A stretch of DNA of 64,000 nucleotides from Epilithonimonas hungarica (GCF_900102265.1 NZ_FNBH01000005.1:124001-188000), one strand, 5' to 3'. Shown: positions 1-8,536, counted from the stretch's first letter. Numbers and translations: made by a program. The notes: a model not told the origin generated them from the sequence alone.

Positions 1-732
1 TGCTGCCAAATGTTTGTCTGAGATCTTCTTTGGGTCATCTTTATAATCAAAACCTATGTGTGAAAGACAGATGATCAGATCACATTTTTTCTCGCTTCTT
101 AAAAAATCAGAATAATGTTGTGCTATCTCTATGGGATCATGATAAACTGTTTCTCCATAATTTTTTTTCCCAACAAGACCATTAAGTTCTATTCCGACCG
201 CAAAAATCCCGACTTTGATCCCATTTTTGTTGAATATTTTATAGGATTCTGTCTTCCCATCTAAAATCGTATTTTTAAAATCATAATTTGAGCAGATGAA
301 TGGAAATTTCGCATTAGGTAATACTTTCAAAAATCCCTCCAGTCCATTATCGAAATCATGATTCCCCATTGTAGATGCATCATATTGCATCATGCTCATT
401 AATTTAAATTCCAATTCGCCTCCGAAAAAATTGAAATAAGGTGTTCCCTGGAAAATATCCCCCGAATCCAAAAGCAAGACATTTTTTTCCTCACTCCTTA
501 TTTTTTTGATCAGGGATGCTCTTCTCGCAAATCCGCCCTGATTGGGATTGCTTTTAAACGAATCGGCAAAAGGTTCAATCCTGCTGTGCTGATCATTGGT
601 ATGCAAAATTGTCAGCTTGTGTGCAGATTCTTTTTTCAATATGTCAAATTGTTCCGCTAACAAAAGATTAGGTGTTAATGTCAAAGCGAGACTCCCACCT
701 CCTATACACTTTAGAAATTCTTTTCTTTTCAT
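1..732 (-). CDS. 5'-nucleotidase, N-terminal metallophosphatase half (3' end outside window)
   Basis: The reading frame is open from the ATG at 732 to the window edge, so only the first 244 residues are visible. After a hydrophobic export signal (Tat-like, starting MKRKEFLK) comes the start of a calcineurin-type phosphoesterase. The motifs ILHTNDQHS and MGNHDFDNGLEG supply the Asp/His/Asn metal ligands of the UshA/5'-nucleotidase family, and GDIFQGTPYF is also typical. The family hydrolyses nucleotides or related phosphate esters outside the cytoplasm. The ATG overlaps the stop codon of the upstream gene by one base (TAATG), and that gene encodes the missing C-terminal nucleotidase domain, so the two probably form one split enzyme. 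Substrate cannot be told from sequence. Confidence 0.88.
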   Translation of the reverse strand, partial: MKRKEFLKCIGGGSLALTLTPNLLLAEQFDILKKESAHKLTILHTNDQHSRIEPFADSFKSNPNQGGFARRASLIKKIRSEEKNVLLLDSGDIFQGTPYFNFFGGELEFKLMSMMQYDASTMGNHDFDNGLEGFLKVLPNAKFPFICSNYDFKNTILDGKTESYKIFNKNGIKVGIFAVGIELNGLVGKKNYGETVYHDPIEIAQHYSDFLRSEKKCDLIICLSHIGFDYKDDPKKISDKHLAA

Positions 733-1496
733 TATTCCTGCACTTTTTTATTTCTGAAGATCAGTCTTACATCATCAGGCACAGAAACTTCTGGGTTCTG
801 TTTAAATTTTTCCAGAAATAGGTCACGCATCTTGATACCTGTAGGAATCATTTCGCCTTTGCTGAAGAAAAACATATTATCTCCTCCCAAAGCTAAATAA
901 TCCGATGTTGCAATATAATACGTTTTGTTTTCATCAATTGTTTTGCCGTTGATAAGCTTTTTCGATATCATATCTCCTCCGTCTGTTTCTATTATCATAT
1001 GAGAAACCGGGTTATTTTGCTGCGTTTTTAAATAATATTGGAACATACCATCAATAACCTTTCCGGACATTTTTACAATTACAATTTCATTATTGAAGGG
1101 CATCACTTCATAAATATTTTTCAGGGTAATGTCTCCTTTCGGAATTATATTTCTAATTCCGCCAATGTTGATTACAGCAGCATCAATAGGAGGTATATTG
1201 TTATTTTTTGCCCATGCATCCGCACCTTCAAAAGTATAATCCGCCAAAAGGTTTCCGAGATTGCTATTATCTCCGGATTTATTAAGCTCTACATTGGTAT
1301 GGGAGATTTTGGTGTTCATCTTACCTTCCAGCTCGTGTTTATAAGGTTGGATAACGGCATCCATCGCCTTGTCGTCTTGTAATTGACTGGTAATGTAAAT
1401 GTTTTTTTCGGTATGGATGTCTGCAATATTGAGCGGCGTTTTACATCCGATCAAAAGCAATCCAATGATTCCGAATACAAGGAATTTATTCTTCAT
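732..1496 (-). CDS. 5'-nucleotidase C-terminal domain lipoprotein
   Basis: A 254-residue protein with a lipoprotein signal peptide (LLLIGC lipobox, Cys about 18). The body matches the 5'-nucleotidase C-terminal domain: GNLLADY near residue 80, a GGIRNIIPKG segment, the EVMPFNNEIVIV strand and TSDYLALGGDNM near the end, which are family substrate-binding segments. Normally this domain follows the phosphatase domain in one chain. Here it is a separate gene placed upstream of, and translationally coupled to, the phosphatase half. A TAGATTTG -7-like box lies on the minus strand at 1520-1527. Probably surface-attached nucleotide scavenging together with its partner. Confidence 0.88.
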   Translation of the reverse strand: MKNKFLVFGIIGLLLIGCKTPLNIADIHTEKNIYITSQLQDDKAMDAVIQPYKHELEGKMNTKISHTNVELNKSGDNSNLGNLLADYTFEGADAWAKNNNIPPIDAAVINIGGIRNIIPKGDITLKNIYEVMPFNNEIVIVKMSGKVIDGMFQYYLKTQQNNPVSHMIIETDGGDMISKKLINGKTIDENKTYYIATSDYLALGGDNMFFFSKGEMIPTGIKMRDLFLEKFKQNPEVSVPDDVRLIFRNKKVQE

Positions 1497-1582
1497 TTTT
1501 TATTTAGAAAATAGGAATACAAATCTAATGATTTTAAGGCTTGTAAACCAACTAATTAATTATTGGTCAATGAAATGGGTTG

Positions 1583-2311
1583 TTAATTTTTCTTCAAAAG
1601 TAAAATGGTATCTTTTTTCGAGGAACCTAAATCGTTATCTTGATCAAAAGTTTTGATGGTTACGATAAAACCTGCCTTTTCCAACCTTTCTGCCAAACCT
1701 TTTACAGAATAAAGCCTAACGTGGTCTGCCTGTCCGAAATACTTCAATCTATCCTCATCTGTCTTTGCTTCAGGAACTTCATATATATCACCTTCCTTGA
1801 AGGGCGTTTGCACGAATACCTTTCCATCGTTTTTCAGAACTCTGTACAGTTCGGCCATTGCCTTTGCATCATCCTCTATGTGCTCCAAAATATGATAGCA
1901 GAAAATATAATCGAAAAAGCCCTCTTCCACAGGAATGTTGGTAATATCATACTGATATTCTGCTATGAAATCCGTAGAAAGATCGGTTGGGAAATATTGG
2001 ATGTTCCTGGATTTTTTAAGTCTTCTATACAATGACCTGGAAGGGGAAAAATCCAATAATTTAATAATATCATTACCAGAGTATTCTTTTTTGAATTCTG
2101 CAAAAAGGCGTCTGTCTCTGGGCATACTTCCACAGCTTGGACATAATTTTTCCCCGCGTTGATTCAGTAGAAATTTCCGGAATGATTTATCACAAATCGG
2201 ACAGTGATAAGAATTACCAATATAGTAGAGATAAATTATTTTTCTTAAAAAGGTTTCATTCTTTATTAAAAAATCTTTAGGTAATATTCTTTTTATTGTA
2301 TTATACGGCAT
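1583..2311 (-). CDS. class I SAM-dependent methyltransferase with N-terminal zinc ribbon
   Basis: A 242-residue protein. Residues about 37-70 hold two CxxC knuckles (CPIC and CPSC) suggesting a zinc ribbon. The rest is a Rossmann methyltransferase of the Methyltransf_11 type, with LLDFSPSRSL as a degenerate motif I, the acidic DLSTDF segment and FDYIFCYHILEHIEDD as motif IV. Proteins with this arrangement often modify sugars or lipids in envelope pathways, but the substrate here is unknown. A TATATTTG -7 box for this gene sits on the minus strand at 2362-2369, almost touching the divergent dapA promoter. No coupled neighbour. Confidence 0.8.
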   Translation of the reverse strand: MPYNTIKRILPKDFLIKNETFLRKIIYLYYIGNSYHCPICDKSFRKFLLNQRGEKLCPSCGSMPRDRRLFAEFKKEYSGNDIIKLLDFSPSRSLYRRLKKSRNIQYFPTDLSTDFIAEYQYDITNIPVEEGFFDYIFCYHILEHIEDDAKAMAELYRVLKNDGKVFVQTPFKEGDIYEVPEAKTDEDRLKYFGQADHVRLYSVKGLAERLEKAGFIVTIKTFDQDNDLGSSKKDTILLLKKN

Positions 2312-2361
2312 TCTCTAATTTTCTGAAATAAGTGTATTAGGCTTGGAAGACTAAATAATGA

Positions 2362-2369
2362 CAAATATA
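2362..2369 (-). promoter_or_regulatory. -7 box (TATATTTG) for the methyltransferase gene
   Basis: Exact match to the Bacteroidota TAnnTTTG -7 element on the minus strand, about 50 bases upstream of the ATG at 2311. No TTG at the -33 spacing was seen. It lies beside the divergent dapA -33 box at 2373. Confidence 0.5.
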
Positions 2370-2372
2370 ATA

Positions 2373-2403
2373 TTTGTGAATTTATTAAAATAAATTAAAT
2401 TTG
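2373..2403 (+). promoter_or_regulatory. Bacteroidota-type promoter of dapA
   Basis: TTTG at 2373-2376, a 19-base spacer, then TAAATTTG at 2396-2403. This is an exact match to TTTG-N19-TAnnTTTG. The expected transcription start is near 2410, giving a leader of about 17 bases before the ATG at 2427. Confidence 0.75.
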
Positions 2404-2426
2404 ATAAATTTAATTTTAAAATAAAA

Positions 2427-3302
2427 ATGAGTCAGCTAAAAGGCGTAGGTGTAGCTTTGGTAACACCTTTCAACGAAGATCTCTCTGTGGATTTTGATTC
2501 TCTTACCAAATTAATCGATTACAATATAGACAACGGAACCAATTTCCTCGTTGTTCTGGGAACTACGGCGGAAGCTGCAACACTTTCCAAGGAAGAAAAG
2601 GAAAAGGTGATCGCACACATCACTAAAATCAACAACAACAGACTACCATTGGTTTTAGGGATTGGAGGAAATAACACTTCCGAGGTCGTACAACAGATCA
2701 AAGAAACTGATTTGTCAGATTTTGATGCGGTACTATCCGTTTCACCTTATTATAACAAACCCAATCAGGAAGGACTTTACCAGCACTATAAAGCTTTGGC
2801 TGAAACTGGCGAAAAAATCATCATTTATAATGTTCCGGGAAGAACCGGACAAAACGTGGAAGCTTCTACAACCCTAAGATTGGCAAACGAATATCCAAAT
2901 CTTTTTATGGTAAAGGAAGCCGCTCCCAACATCCTTCAATACTTTGACATCTTGAGACAAAAACCCGAGAATTTTTCCTTGATGTCTGGTGATGATGAAT
3001 ATACTTTGCCGGTAACTCTGGCTGGTGGGGACGGTGTAATTTCTGTGATTGGTCAAGCTTATCCAAAAGAATTTTCAACAATGGTAAAGCTGGCTCTGAA
3101 AAGAGAAGTTGATGAAGCTTATAAGATCCACAATTCTTTGGTAGAGATCACCAGACTGATTTTTGCAGAAGGCAATCCTTGTGGTGTAAAAACTATTCTT
3201 GCAGAAAAAGGAATCATCAAGAACTACCTAAGGCTTCCTTTGGTTCCAGCTTCGGAAGGTCTTCAGGAAAAGATAAGACAAGAGATGCAAAAACTTTCTT
3301 AA
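2427..3302 (+). CDS. dapA: 4-hydroxy-tetrahydrodipicolinate synthase
   Basis: A 291-residue, full-length member of the DapA TIM-barrel family. It condenses pyruvate with aspartate semialdehyde in the first committed step to diaminopimelate and lysine, which peptidoglycan needs. The Schiff-base lysine is K163 (MVKEA), the proton-relay tyrosine is Y134 with R138 in YNVPGRTG, and T46-T47 lie in the LGTTAEA loop. The family more often has GTTGE; the Ala in place of Gly is a mild variation. The gene stands alone with a strong promoter upstream and a symmetric terminator downstream. Confidence 0.97.
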   Translation: MSQLKGVGVALVTPFNEDLSVDFDSLTKLIDYNIDNGTNFLVVLGTTAEAATLSKEEKEKVIAHITKINNNRLPLVLGIGGNNTSEVVQQIKETDLSDFDAVLSVSPYYNKPNQEGLYQHYKALAETGEKIIIYNVPGRTGQNVEASTTLRLANEYPNLFMVKEAAPNILQYFDILRQKPENFSLMSGDDEYTLPVTLAGGDGVISVIGQAYPKEFSTMVKLALKREVDEAYKIHNSLVEITRLIFAEGNPCGVKTILAEKGIIKNYLRLPLVPASEGLQEKIRQEMQKLS

Positions 3303-3305
3303 AGA

Positions 3306-3337
3306 TAAAAAAGGTTCAGAAATTCTGAACCTTTTTT
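3306..3337. terminator. bidirectional intrinsic terminator between dapA and the 131-aa gene
   Basis: AAAAAAGGTTCAGAA pairs with TTCTGAACCTTTTTT with almost no loop, giving a T-run on both strands. It lies between convergent genes. Confidence 0.85.
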
Positions 3338-3339
3338 AT

Positions 3340-3735
3340 TTACATATCTAATTTGATCTTATAAACGTCTGAGGAATTTCTAACAATTCCTTCTTGGAAA
3401 AATTCATCATTTTGTGGAATAAGTTCTATAAAATCAAATACCTTACAACTTTTTGGCAATCCTGAGAAAACTAATGTAAACCAATATTCTTTTCCAAAAG
3501 GCACATCGGTCCACTCTGGAAAAAGGCTGATGTTTTCAAAATGAACAAGTTTGGAAACATGCTCAGATTGCCTGTCAACCAGATAAGTGGAAGACCAGAT
3601 CCTGATCTTCTCTTCAAGAAAAAACCCTGATTTGTAACAGCAATGTAGAATCACCTGTTTTTCTTCTACAATTTCAGACTTGATCTTCTCAAGAAGCTCT
3701 TCTGCAATATATGGTTTTACAATTGTTTCACTCAT
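3340..3735 (-). CDS. conserved hypothetical protein, 131 aa
   Basis: A soluble 131-residue protein with no signal peptide or membrane segment, rich in aromatic residues (SLFPEWTDVPFGKEYWFTL). I do not recognise a domain with confidence. Codon use resembles neighbouring genes and the frame is clean, so it is likely real. It lies 19 bases downstream of mqo on the same strand, so the two may be co-transcribed, and it ends at the terminator shared with dapA. No function is proposed. Confidence 0.7.
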   Translation of the reverse strand: MSETIVKPYIAEELLEKIKSEIVEEKQVILHCCYKSGFFLEEKIRIWSSTYLVDRQSEHVSKLVHFENISLFPEWTDVPFGKEYWFTLVFSGLPKSCKVFDFIELIPQNDEFFQEGIVRNSSDVYKIKLDM

Positions 3736-3754
3736 TTTTTATTGAGTTCAAAAA

Positions 3755-5236
3755 TTAATATTCCAATTCTAATTTTTCTTTAGAATACGCTCTGATCTGC
3801 TGGATCAATTCCGGATGTTCGGCTAGTTTTTTGCCATAACTTGGAACCATCTCCACAAGTTTGTCTTTCCAGTCCGTTTTAAGTTTATCCGCAAAGCAAT
3901 TTTCCAAAACCATGATCATTGCAAATGCAGATGTACTAGCACCAGGAGATGCTCCCAAAAGCGATGCGATATTTTTATCCTTGTTCACAACAACTTCTGT
4001 CCCAAACTCCAATCTCCCGCCTTCAAAACGGTCTTTTTTGATAATTTGTACTCTTTGTCCGGCTTGTTTCAGTTCCCAATCTTTTTCCTGGGCATCGGTA
4101 ACAAAATCTCTTAGATGCGACATCCTTTGAGATTTGTTCATCGTCACTTGTTGGATCAGATATCTCGTCAAAGGCATATTGTGCCACCAAACCCCGAATA
4201 ATGATCGGATATTTTTAAAATTAATACTTTCCGGCAAGTCCAAATAACTTCCTTCTCTTAGGAACTTGGTCGAGAATCCTGCAAAAGGACCAAATAGAAG
4301 AGCTTTTTTACCATCGATCATCCTAAGATCAAGATGAGGAACAGACATTGGAGGGGCACCAACTGTAGCCTGGGTATAAACTTTCGCATTATGTTTTTCC
4401 ACCAATTCCGGATTTGTGCTTACCAGCCATTGTCCACTTATTGGAAAACCACCGTAACCCTTACTTTCCTCGATACCGGAACTATCCAATAATGGCAAAG
4501 CATACCCGCCAGCCCCAATGAACACAAAATCTGCATTCACAGTCTGCTTATGAAGGTTTTTCCTGTCATTCACTTTTAGGTTCCAACTTCCATGTCCGTC
4601 CGCATCGATATCTTTTACTTCGTGATAGGTAAAAACTTCTACAGATTCTGTTTTGTCCAGATGTTCTATCAGCTTTACAGTCAACTTTCCAAAATCAACA
4701 TCAGTTCCCAAGTCCATTTTGGTAGCAGCCAGCTGATCTGTTGCCATTCTTTTCTGCATCATCAATGGGATCCACTCGGTAAGCTTTTTATGATCGTCAG
4801 AATATTCCATCCCTTGGAACAACGGAGATTTCTGTAAAGCTTCATGTCTTTTTTTAAGAAACTTCACGTCTTTTTCTCCGAATACGAAACTCATGTGCGG
4901 ACAAGAATTGATGAATTCTTTCGGATTATCAATAATGCCTTTGTTTATAAGATAGGACCAGAATTGTTTGGAAACCTCGAATTGTTCAGCTATATATTCT
5001 GCTTTTTTGATATCGATCTTCCCTTCTTTCTCAGGTGTGTAATTCAGTTCGCAGAATGCTGAATGTCCTGTTCCAGCATTGTTCCATGCAGACGAACTTT
5101 CTTTGGCCACTTTTTCCAGTCTTTCGAAGATTGCGATTTCCAGATTCGGATCGAACTCGTGTAACATTGTTGCCAAAGTTGCACTCATAATTCCACCGCC
5201 TACCAACGCAACATCGTATTTAGGTTTCGGATTCAT
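3755..5236 (-). CDS. mqo: malate:quinone oxidoreductase
   Basis: A 493-residue membrane-associated FAD enzyme that oxidises malate to oxaloacetate and passes electrons to the quinone pool, replacing or supplementing NAD malate dehydrogenase. The N-terminus has the dinucleotide motif DVALVGGGIMSATLA, followed by the family signature around SSAWNNAGTGHSAFCELNYT. The C-terminal FAD contact LLGASPGASTSAFAM is also characteristic. Length is normal. A TATTTTTG -7 box lies at 5257-5264 on the minus strand, close to the ATG. Alone except for the small downstream gene. Confidence 0.96.
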   Translation of the reverse strand: MNPKPKYDVALVGGGIMSATLATMLHEFDPNLEIAIFERLEKVAKESSSAWNNAGTGHSAFCELNYTPEKEGKIDIKKAEYIAEQFEVSKQFWSYLINKGIIDNPKEFINSCPHMSFVFGEKDVKFLKKRHEALQKSPLFQGMEYSDDHKKLTEWIPLMMQKRMATDQLAATKMDLGTDVDFGKLTVKLIEHLDKTESVEVFTYHEVKDIDADGHGSWNLKVNDRKNLHKQTVNADFVFIGAGGYALPLLDSSGIEESKGYGGFPISGQWLVSTNPELVEKHNAKVYTQATVGAPPMSVPHLDLRMIDGKKALLFGPFAGFSTKFLREGSYLDLPESINFKNIRSLFGVWWHNMPLTRYLIQQVTMNKSQRMSHLRDFVTDAQEKDWELKQAGQRVQIIKKDRFEGGRLEFGTEVVVNKDKNIASLLGASPGASTSAFAMIMVLENCFADKLKTDWKDKLVEMVPSYGKKLAEHPELIQQIRAYSKEKLELEY

Positions 5237-5406
5237 TTAATTAAATTTTTCGAGTACAAAAATACTGATAAATGTCAACTTGCCCCTTCTATCAATTCAG
5301 AAAGTTCTTACCATTTGTTAAGAAATCTCAATTCTATTTTTAAAACCTTTTCTGAAATTTTAAATCATTAATTTTGCATCGGCTTTGGAAAAACAAAGTT
5401 TGAAAA

Positions 5407-7095
5407 ATGAAAGCTTTAAAAACACTGAATCCATACTTCTGGAAACATCGCGTCTTACTTTTTTGGGGATTTTTATTCATTATTCTGAGTAACTTTTTTG
5501 CGATATACAAAATCCAATACATCGGACAGACTATCAATATAATTGAGAAAAATTATTCTACGCTTAAGCTATCTTCTGACCTTAATATCATTGATAATGT
5601 CAAAAATAATTGGACATATTTCAAGGTAATCTTCATCAATTCCGGAATCCTGATCGGTTGCTCTCTCCTATCAGGCTTTTTCACTTTTATGATGAGACAA
5701 ACCATCATTGTGGCATCCAGAAGAATAGAATATGAACTGAAGAATAAGATCTATACCCATTATCAGGAATTATCTGTTACTGACTACAAAAAGACTACAA
5801 TAGGTGACCTCATGAATCGTCTTAGCGAAGATGTTGTCGCTATCAGGATGTATCTGGGACCCGGAGTTATGTACGTCGTCAACCTGATTATTTTACTGAT
5901 CATCACCAGTGTTTATATGTTCATGACAGATCTGCAGATGACACTTTGGACGCTGATTCCTCTTCCGATTCTTTCTTACGGCATTTATAAAGTAAGTGAT
6001 ATCATCAACAAGAAATCGAAGGTAATGCAGAAAAGCCAATCCGGAATCTCGACTTTTGTACAGGATAGTTTTTCGGGGATCCGTGTTGTAAAGTTCTTTA
6101 GTAAAGAAAGATATATTGAGAAAAATTACGGCATAAAGGTTAAAGATTATCAAGACAAAGCACTTGATCTGGCAAGAACAGAAGCTTACTTTTTTACGAT
6201 CATCATTTTCGTTATTGGACTTTTGAACGTGGCTATTCTTTATATCGGAGGTCAAAAATATATTGCCGGGGAAATGAGTGTGGGAACGATTGCAGACTTC
6301 TTTATGTACATCAATATGCTAATTTTCCCTTTCTCAATGTTGGGCTGGGTAACATCTGTCAATCAAAGAGCGGAAGCAAGTATGCAACGTGTAAATGAAT
6401 TCTTGGATCTGAGGTCAGAAATAGTAAATACAAATCATGAAGTTTATCCAATAAATGGTGAAATAGAATTTCGAAACGTAAGTTATACTTATCCAAATAC
6501 AGGCATCAAAGCTATCGACAATCTAAGTTTTAAAATTGATGCTGGAAAATCGCTTGCGATAATGGGGAAAACAGGAAGTGGAAAATCAACGATCGCACAG
6601 CTTCTTTGTCGTTTGATCGACCCTGATGAAGGAGAGATCCTTATTGATGGAAAAGATTTAAAAACGCATAATCTGAAGCTTTACCGAGACAAAATTGGCT
6701 ACACTCCACAAGAAAGTTATCTATTTTCGGATACAATTGAAAATAATATTGGATTTGCTATTGACAAGCCAAACCAAAGCTTGGTGGTAGAAATGGCGAA
6801 AAAAGCAGATGTCCATAAAAACATCGAGGAGTTCAAAGAACAATACCAAACGATGGTAGGCGAACGTGGCGTAATGCTTTCTGGTGGGCAGAAACAGAGA
6901 ATTTGCATTGCCCGGGCAATGATAAAGCAGCCCAATATTTTAATTTTTGATGACTGCCTTTCCGCACTTGATACGGAAACAGAAGAAAATATCTTACAGA
7001 ATATCGACAACGATATCAAAACTACAACTTCCATCATAATAACCCACAGAGAATCAAGTGCAAAACGTGCGGATGAAATCCTATATCTAAATTAA
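5407..7095 (+). CDS. ABC exporter half-transporter (permease fused to ATPase)
   Basis: A 562-residue protein with six hydrophobic segments in residues about 15-315 (ABC type-1 exporter domain) followed by a nucleotide-binding domain. Walker A is GKTGSGKST (387-395), the signature is LSGGQ (491-495), Walker B is ILIFDD (511-516) and the H-loop lies in IIITHRES. The catalytic Walker B glutamate is aspartate (D516, in DDCLSALD), as in the degenerate half of heterodimeric exporters such as MdlAB/BmrCD. This suggests it pairs with another half-transporter not encoded here. A TAATTTTG -7 box is at 5369-5376. Substrate unknown. Confidence 0.92.
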   Translation: MKALKTLNPYFWKHRVLLFWGFLFIILSNFFAIYKIQYIGQTINIIEKNYSTLKLSSDLNIIDNVKNNWTYFKVIFINSGILIGCSLLSGFFTFMMRQTIIVASRRIEYELKNKIYTHYQELSVTDYKKTTIGDLMNRLSEDVVAIRMYLGPGVMYVVNLIILLIITSVYMFMTDLQMTLWTLIPLPILSYGIYKVSDIINKKSKVMQKSQSGISTFVQDSFSGIRVVKFFSKERYIEKNYGIKVKDYQDKALDLARTEAYFFTIIIFVIGLLNVAILYIGGQKYIAGEMSVGTIADFFMYINMLIFPFSMLGWVTSVNQRAEASMQRVNEFLDLRSEIVNTNHEVYPINGEIEFRNVSYTYPNTGIKAIDNLSFKIDAGKSLAIMGKTGSGKSTIAQLLCRLIDPDEGEILIDGKDLKTHNLKLYRDKIGYTPQESYLFSDTIENNIGFAIDKPNQSLVVEMAKKADVHKNIEEFKEQYQTMVGERGVMLSGGQKQRICIARAMIKQPNILIFDDCLSALDTETEENILQNIDNDIKTTTSIIITHRESSAKRADEILYLN

Positions 7096-7172
7096 TTTCA
7101 GCATAAAACCATTTAAAATTTATCAAAATTTTAAGAAAAAACCGTATTTAACACTTTTTTTTAACAAAAAAT

Positions 7173-7202
7173 TTTGAATTCCCGAGAATTCTGTTATATT
7201 TG
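7173..7202 (+). promoter_or_regulatory. promoter of the DUF3276 gene
   Basis: TTTG at 7173-7176, an 18-base spacer and TATATTTG at 7195-7202. Expected transcription start about 7209. An imperfect palindrome (GAATTCCCGAGAATTC, 7177-7192) fills the spacer and could be an operator, which is an inference. Confidence 0.65.
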
Positions 7203-7232
7203 TTAATACAGATTTCTAAAAAATATTTAACG

Positions 7233-7568
7233 ATGAGTGAATTTAAAGAACGACATGAGAATGAGATTTTCACTAAAGTGTTGAAAGCAGGCAGAAGAAC
7301 GTATTTCTTTGATGTGCGAGAGACAAAAGCAGGTGACTATTATTTAACCATTACAGAAAGTAAGAAGAATTTCGGGGAAAATGGTGAAGCAACTTTTGAA
7401 AAACATAAGATCTATCTTTACAAAGAAGATTTCAAAAGTTTCCAAGAATTATTCAATGAATCTACAGATTTTATCATCCAGCAAAAAGGCGAAGATGTTA
7501 TCTCTGAAAGACATGACAAAGACTTCAAATCTAAATCCTTTACAATAGACTCTGACGATGAAGTTTAA
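7233..7568 (+). CDS. DUF3276 / PUR-alpha-like nucleic-acid-binding protein
   Basis: A 111-residue protein of the DUF3276 family, a Bacteroidota and spirochaete group related to the eukaryotic PUR repeat that binds single-stranded DNA or RNA. The characteristic segments are KAGRRTYFFDVRETKAGDYYLTITESK and a second half ending in an acidic tail. I chose the ATG at 7233 rather than an in-frame start at 7200, because 7200 lies inside the -7 box; the promoter predicts transcription from about 7209. It is monocistronic with its own terminator. The biological role in bacteria is not settled. Confidence 0.9.
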   Translation: MSEFKERHENEIFTKVLKAGRRTYFFDVRETKAGDYYLTITESKKNFGENGEATFEKHKIYLYKEDFKSFQELFNESTDFIIQQKGEDVISERHDKDFKSKSFTIDSDDEV

Positions 7569-7574
7569 AAAACT

Positions 7575-7604
7575 AAAAATCACATCATAAGATGTGATTT
7601 TTTT
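7575..7604 (+). terminator. intrinsic terminator of the DUF3276 gene
   Basis: AAAAATCACATC, loop ATAA, GATGTGATTTTT, then more T residues, seven bases after the stop codon. Confidence 0.88.
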
Positions 7605-7632
7605 GTTTATATCTGAATGTCATGTTCTAAAA

Positions 7633-7665
7633 ATAAAGAAGCATTTCATAATCGAAATGCTTCTT
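7633..7665 (-). terminator. intrinsic terminator of tRNA-His
   Basis: A perfect 12-bp stem (AAGAAGCATTTC / GAAATGCTTCTT, 7636-7647 with 7654-7665), followed on the minus strand by a T-rich run. It starts just after the tRNA 3' end. Confidence 0.8.
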
Positions 7666-7669
7666 CTTG

Positions 7670-7747
7670 TGGGGTGAATGAGGGGTCTCGAACCCCCGAC
7701 CTCCGGAACCACAATCCGGCGCTCTAACCAACTGAGCTACAATCACC
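7670..7747 (-). tRNA. tRNA-His (anticodon GTG)
   Basis: Read on the minus strand, the cloverleaf runs from 7747 to 7670. The anticodon arm is CCGGA-TTGTGGT-TCCGG, giving anticodon GTG. The D arm GCTC..GAGC and T arm with TTCGAGA are standard. The extra 5' G (7747) faces C73, the histidine identity pair, and CCA is encoded. One acceptor pair (5:68) is a T-T mismatch. Confidence 0.95.
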
Positions 7748-7780
7748 GTTTTTGCGTGTGCAAATATAGCATTTTATCAT

Positions 7781-8503
7781 TTAATTGCAAACTATTCCCT
7801 CAAAATTTTTGATTGCAATTAATTTTTCTGTTGTAAAACCTTCCGCGTACTCTACTCCGGAAAGTCTTCCCAGATCTTGAGCCCTGTAAGTCAAGCTCTC
7901 TAAGAAATCTTTCGTTGCAATTGGCGTAATAGGTTCATTGGACTCAGGGTTATAAAATTGTGTTTTATAGGCCAGACAAGCTTCTATTTTTTTATTTAAA
8001 AATCCTGTAATATCAATTACGAAATCCGGTTCAATATTTTTCCATTGGATATAATGAAAAATATGTTTCGGGCGCCATACTTCTTGCAATTCATTATTAT
8101 CAAATGTTTCAATTTTCTTTAAACCAGATAAAAAACAAGCATCAGATATTAGTTTTGCAGCTTTTGCATGATCAGGATGACGATCGTCTATTGCGTTGGC
8201 TAATACAATTTCGGGCTTATATTTTCTTATTTTCTCAACTATCTTCAATTGATATTCTTCTGAATTATTAAGAAATCCATCTTTCAGTTTTAAATTCTCC
8301 CGCACGCTTATCCCTAAGATCTTTGCAGCATCTGTTGCCTCAACAGCTCTGGTCTCTGCAGTCCCTCTTGTTCCCAACTCGCCTTCGGTCAAGTCAATAA
8401 CACCGATTTTCTTTCCTTCAGAAATGAATTTTATAATAGTTCCTCCACATCCTAATTCCACATCATCCGGATGTGCTCCTATTGCGAGAATATCACATTT
8501 CAT
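7781..8503 (-). CDS. bshB1: bacillithiol biosynthesis deacetylase BshB1
   Basis: A 240-residue PIG-L/LmbE family zinc deacetylase. It removes the acetyl group from GlcNAc-malate in bacillithiol synthesis, the low-molecular-weight thiol used by many Flavobacteriia. The zinc motif AHPDDVE (H11, D13, D14) and the second site DRHPDH (H109, D111, H112) are intact, and EGELGTRGT is typical of BshB1. I start it at the ATG at 8503; a longer in-frame start at 8548 would lie inside the terminator hairpin at 8537-8570. Other bsh genes are not in the window. Confidence 0.93.
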   Translation of the reverse strand: MKCDILAIGAHPDDVELGCGGTIIKFISEGKKIGVIDLTEGELGTRGTAETRAVEATDAAKILGISVRENLKLKDGFLNNSEEYQLKIVEKIRKYKPEIVLANAIDDRHPDHAKAAKLISDACFLSGLKKIETFDNNELQEVWRPKHIFHYIQWKNIEPDFVIDITGFLNKKIEACLAYKTQFYNPESNEPITPIATKDFLESLTYRAQDLGRLSGVEYAEGFTTEKLIAIKNFEGIVCN

Positions 8504-8536
8504 ACTCAAAATATTTTGTGCAAATTTACTAAAAAC

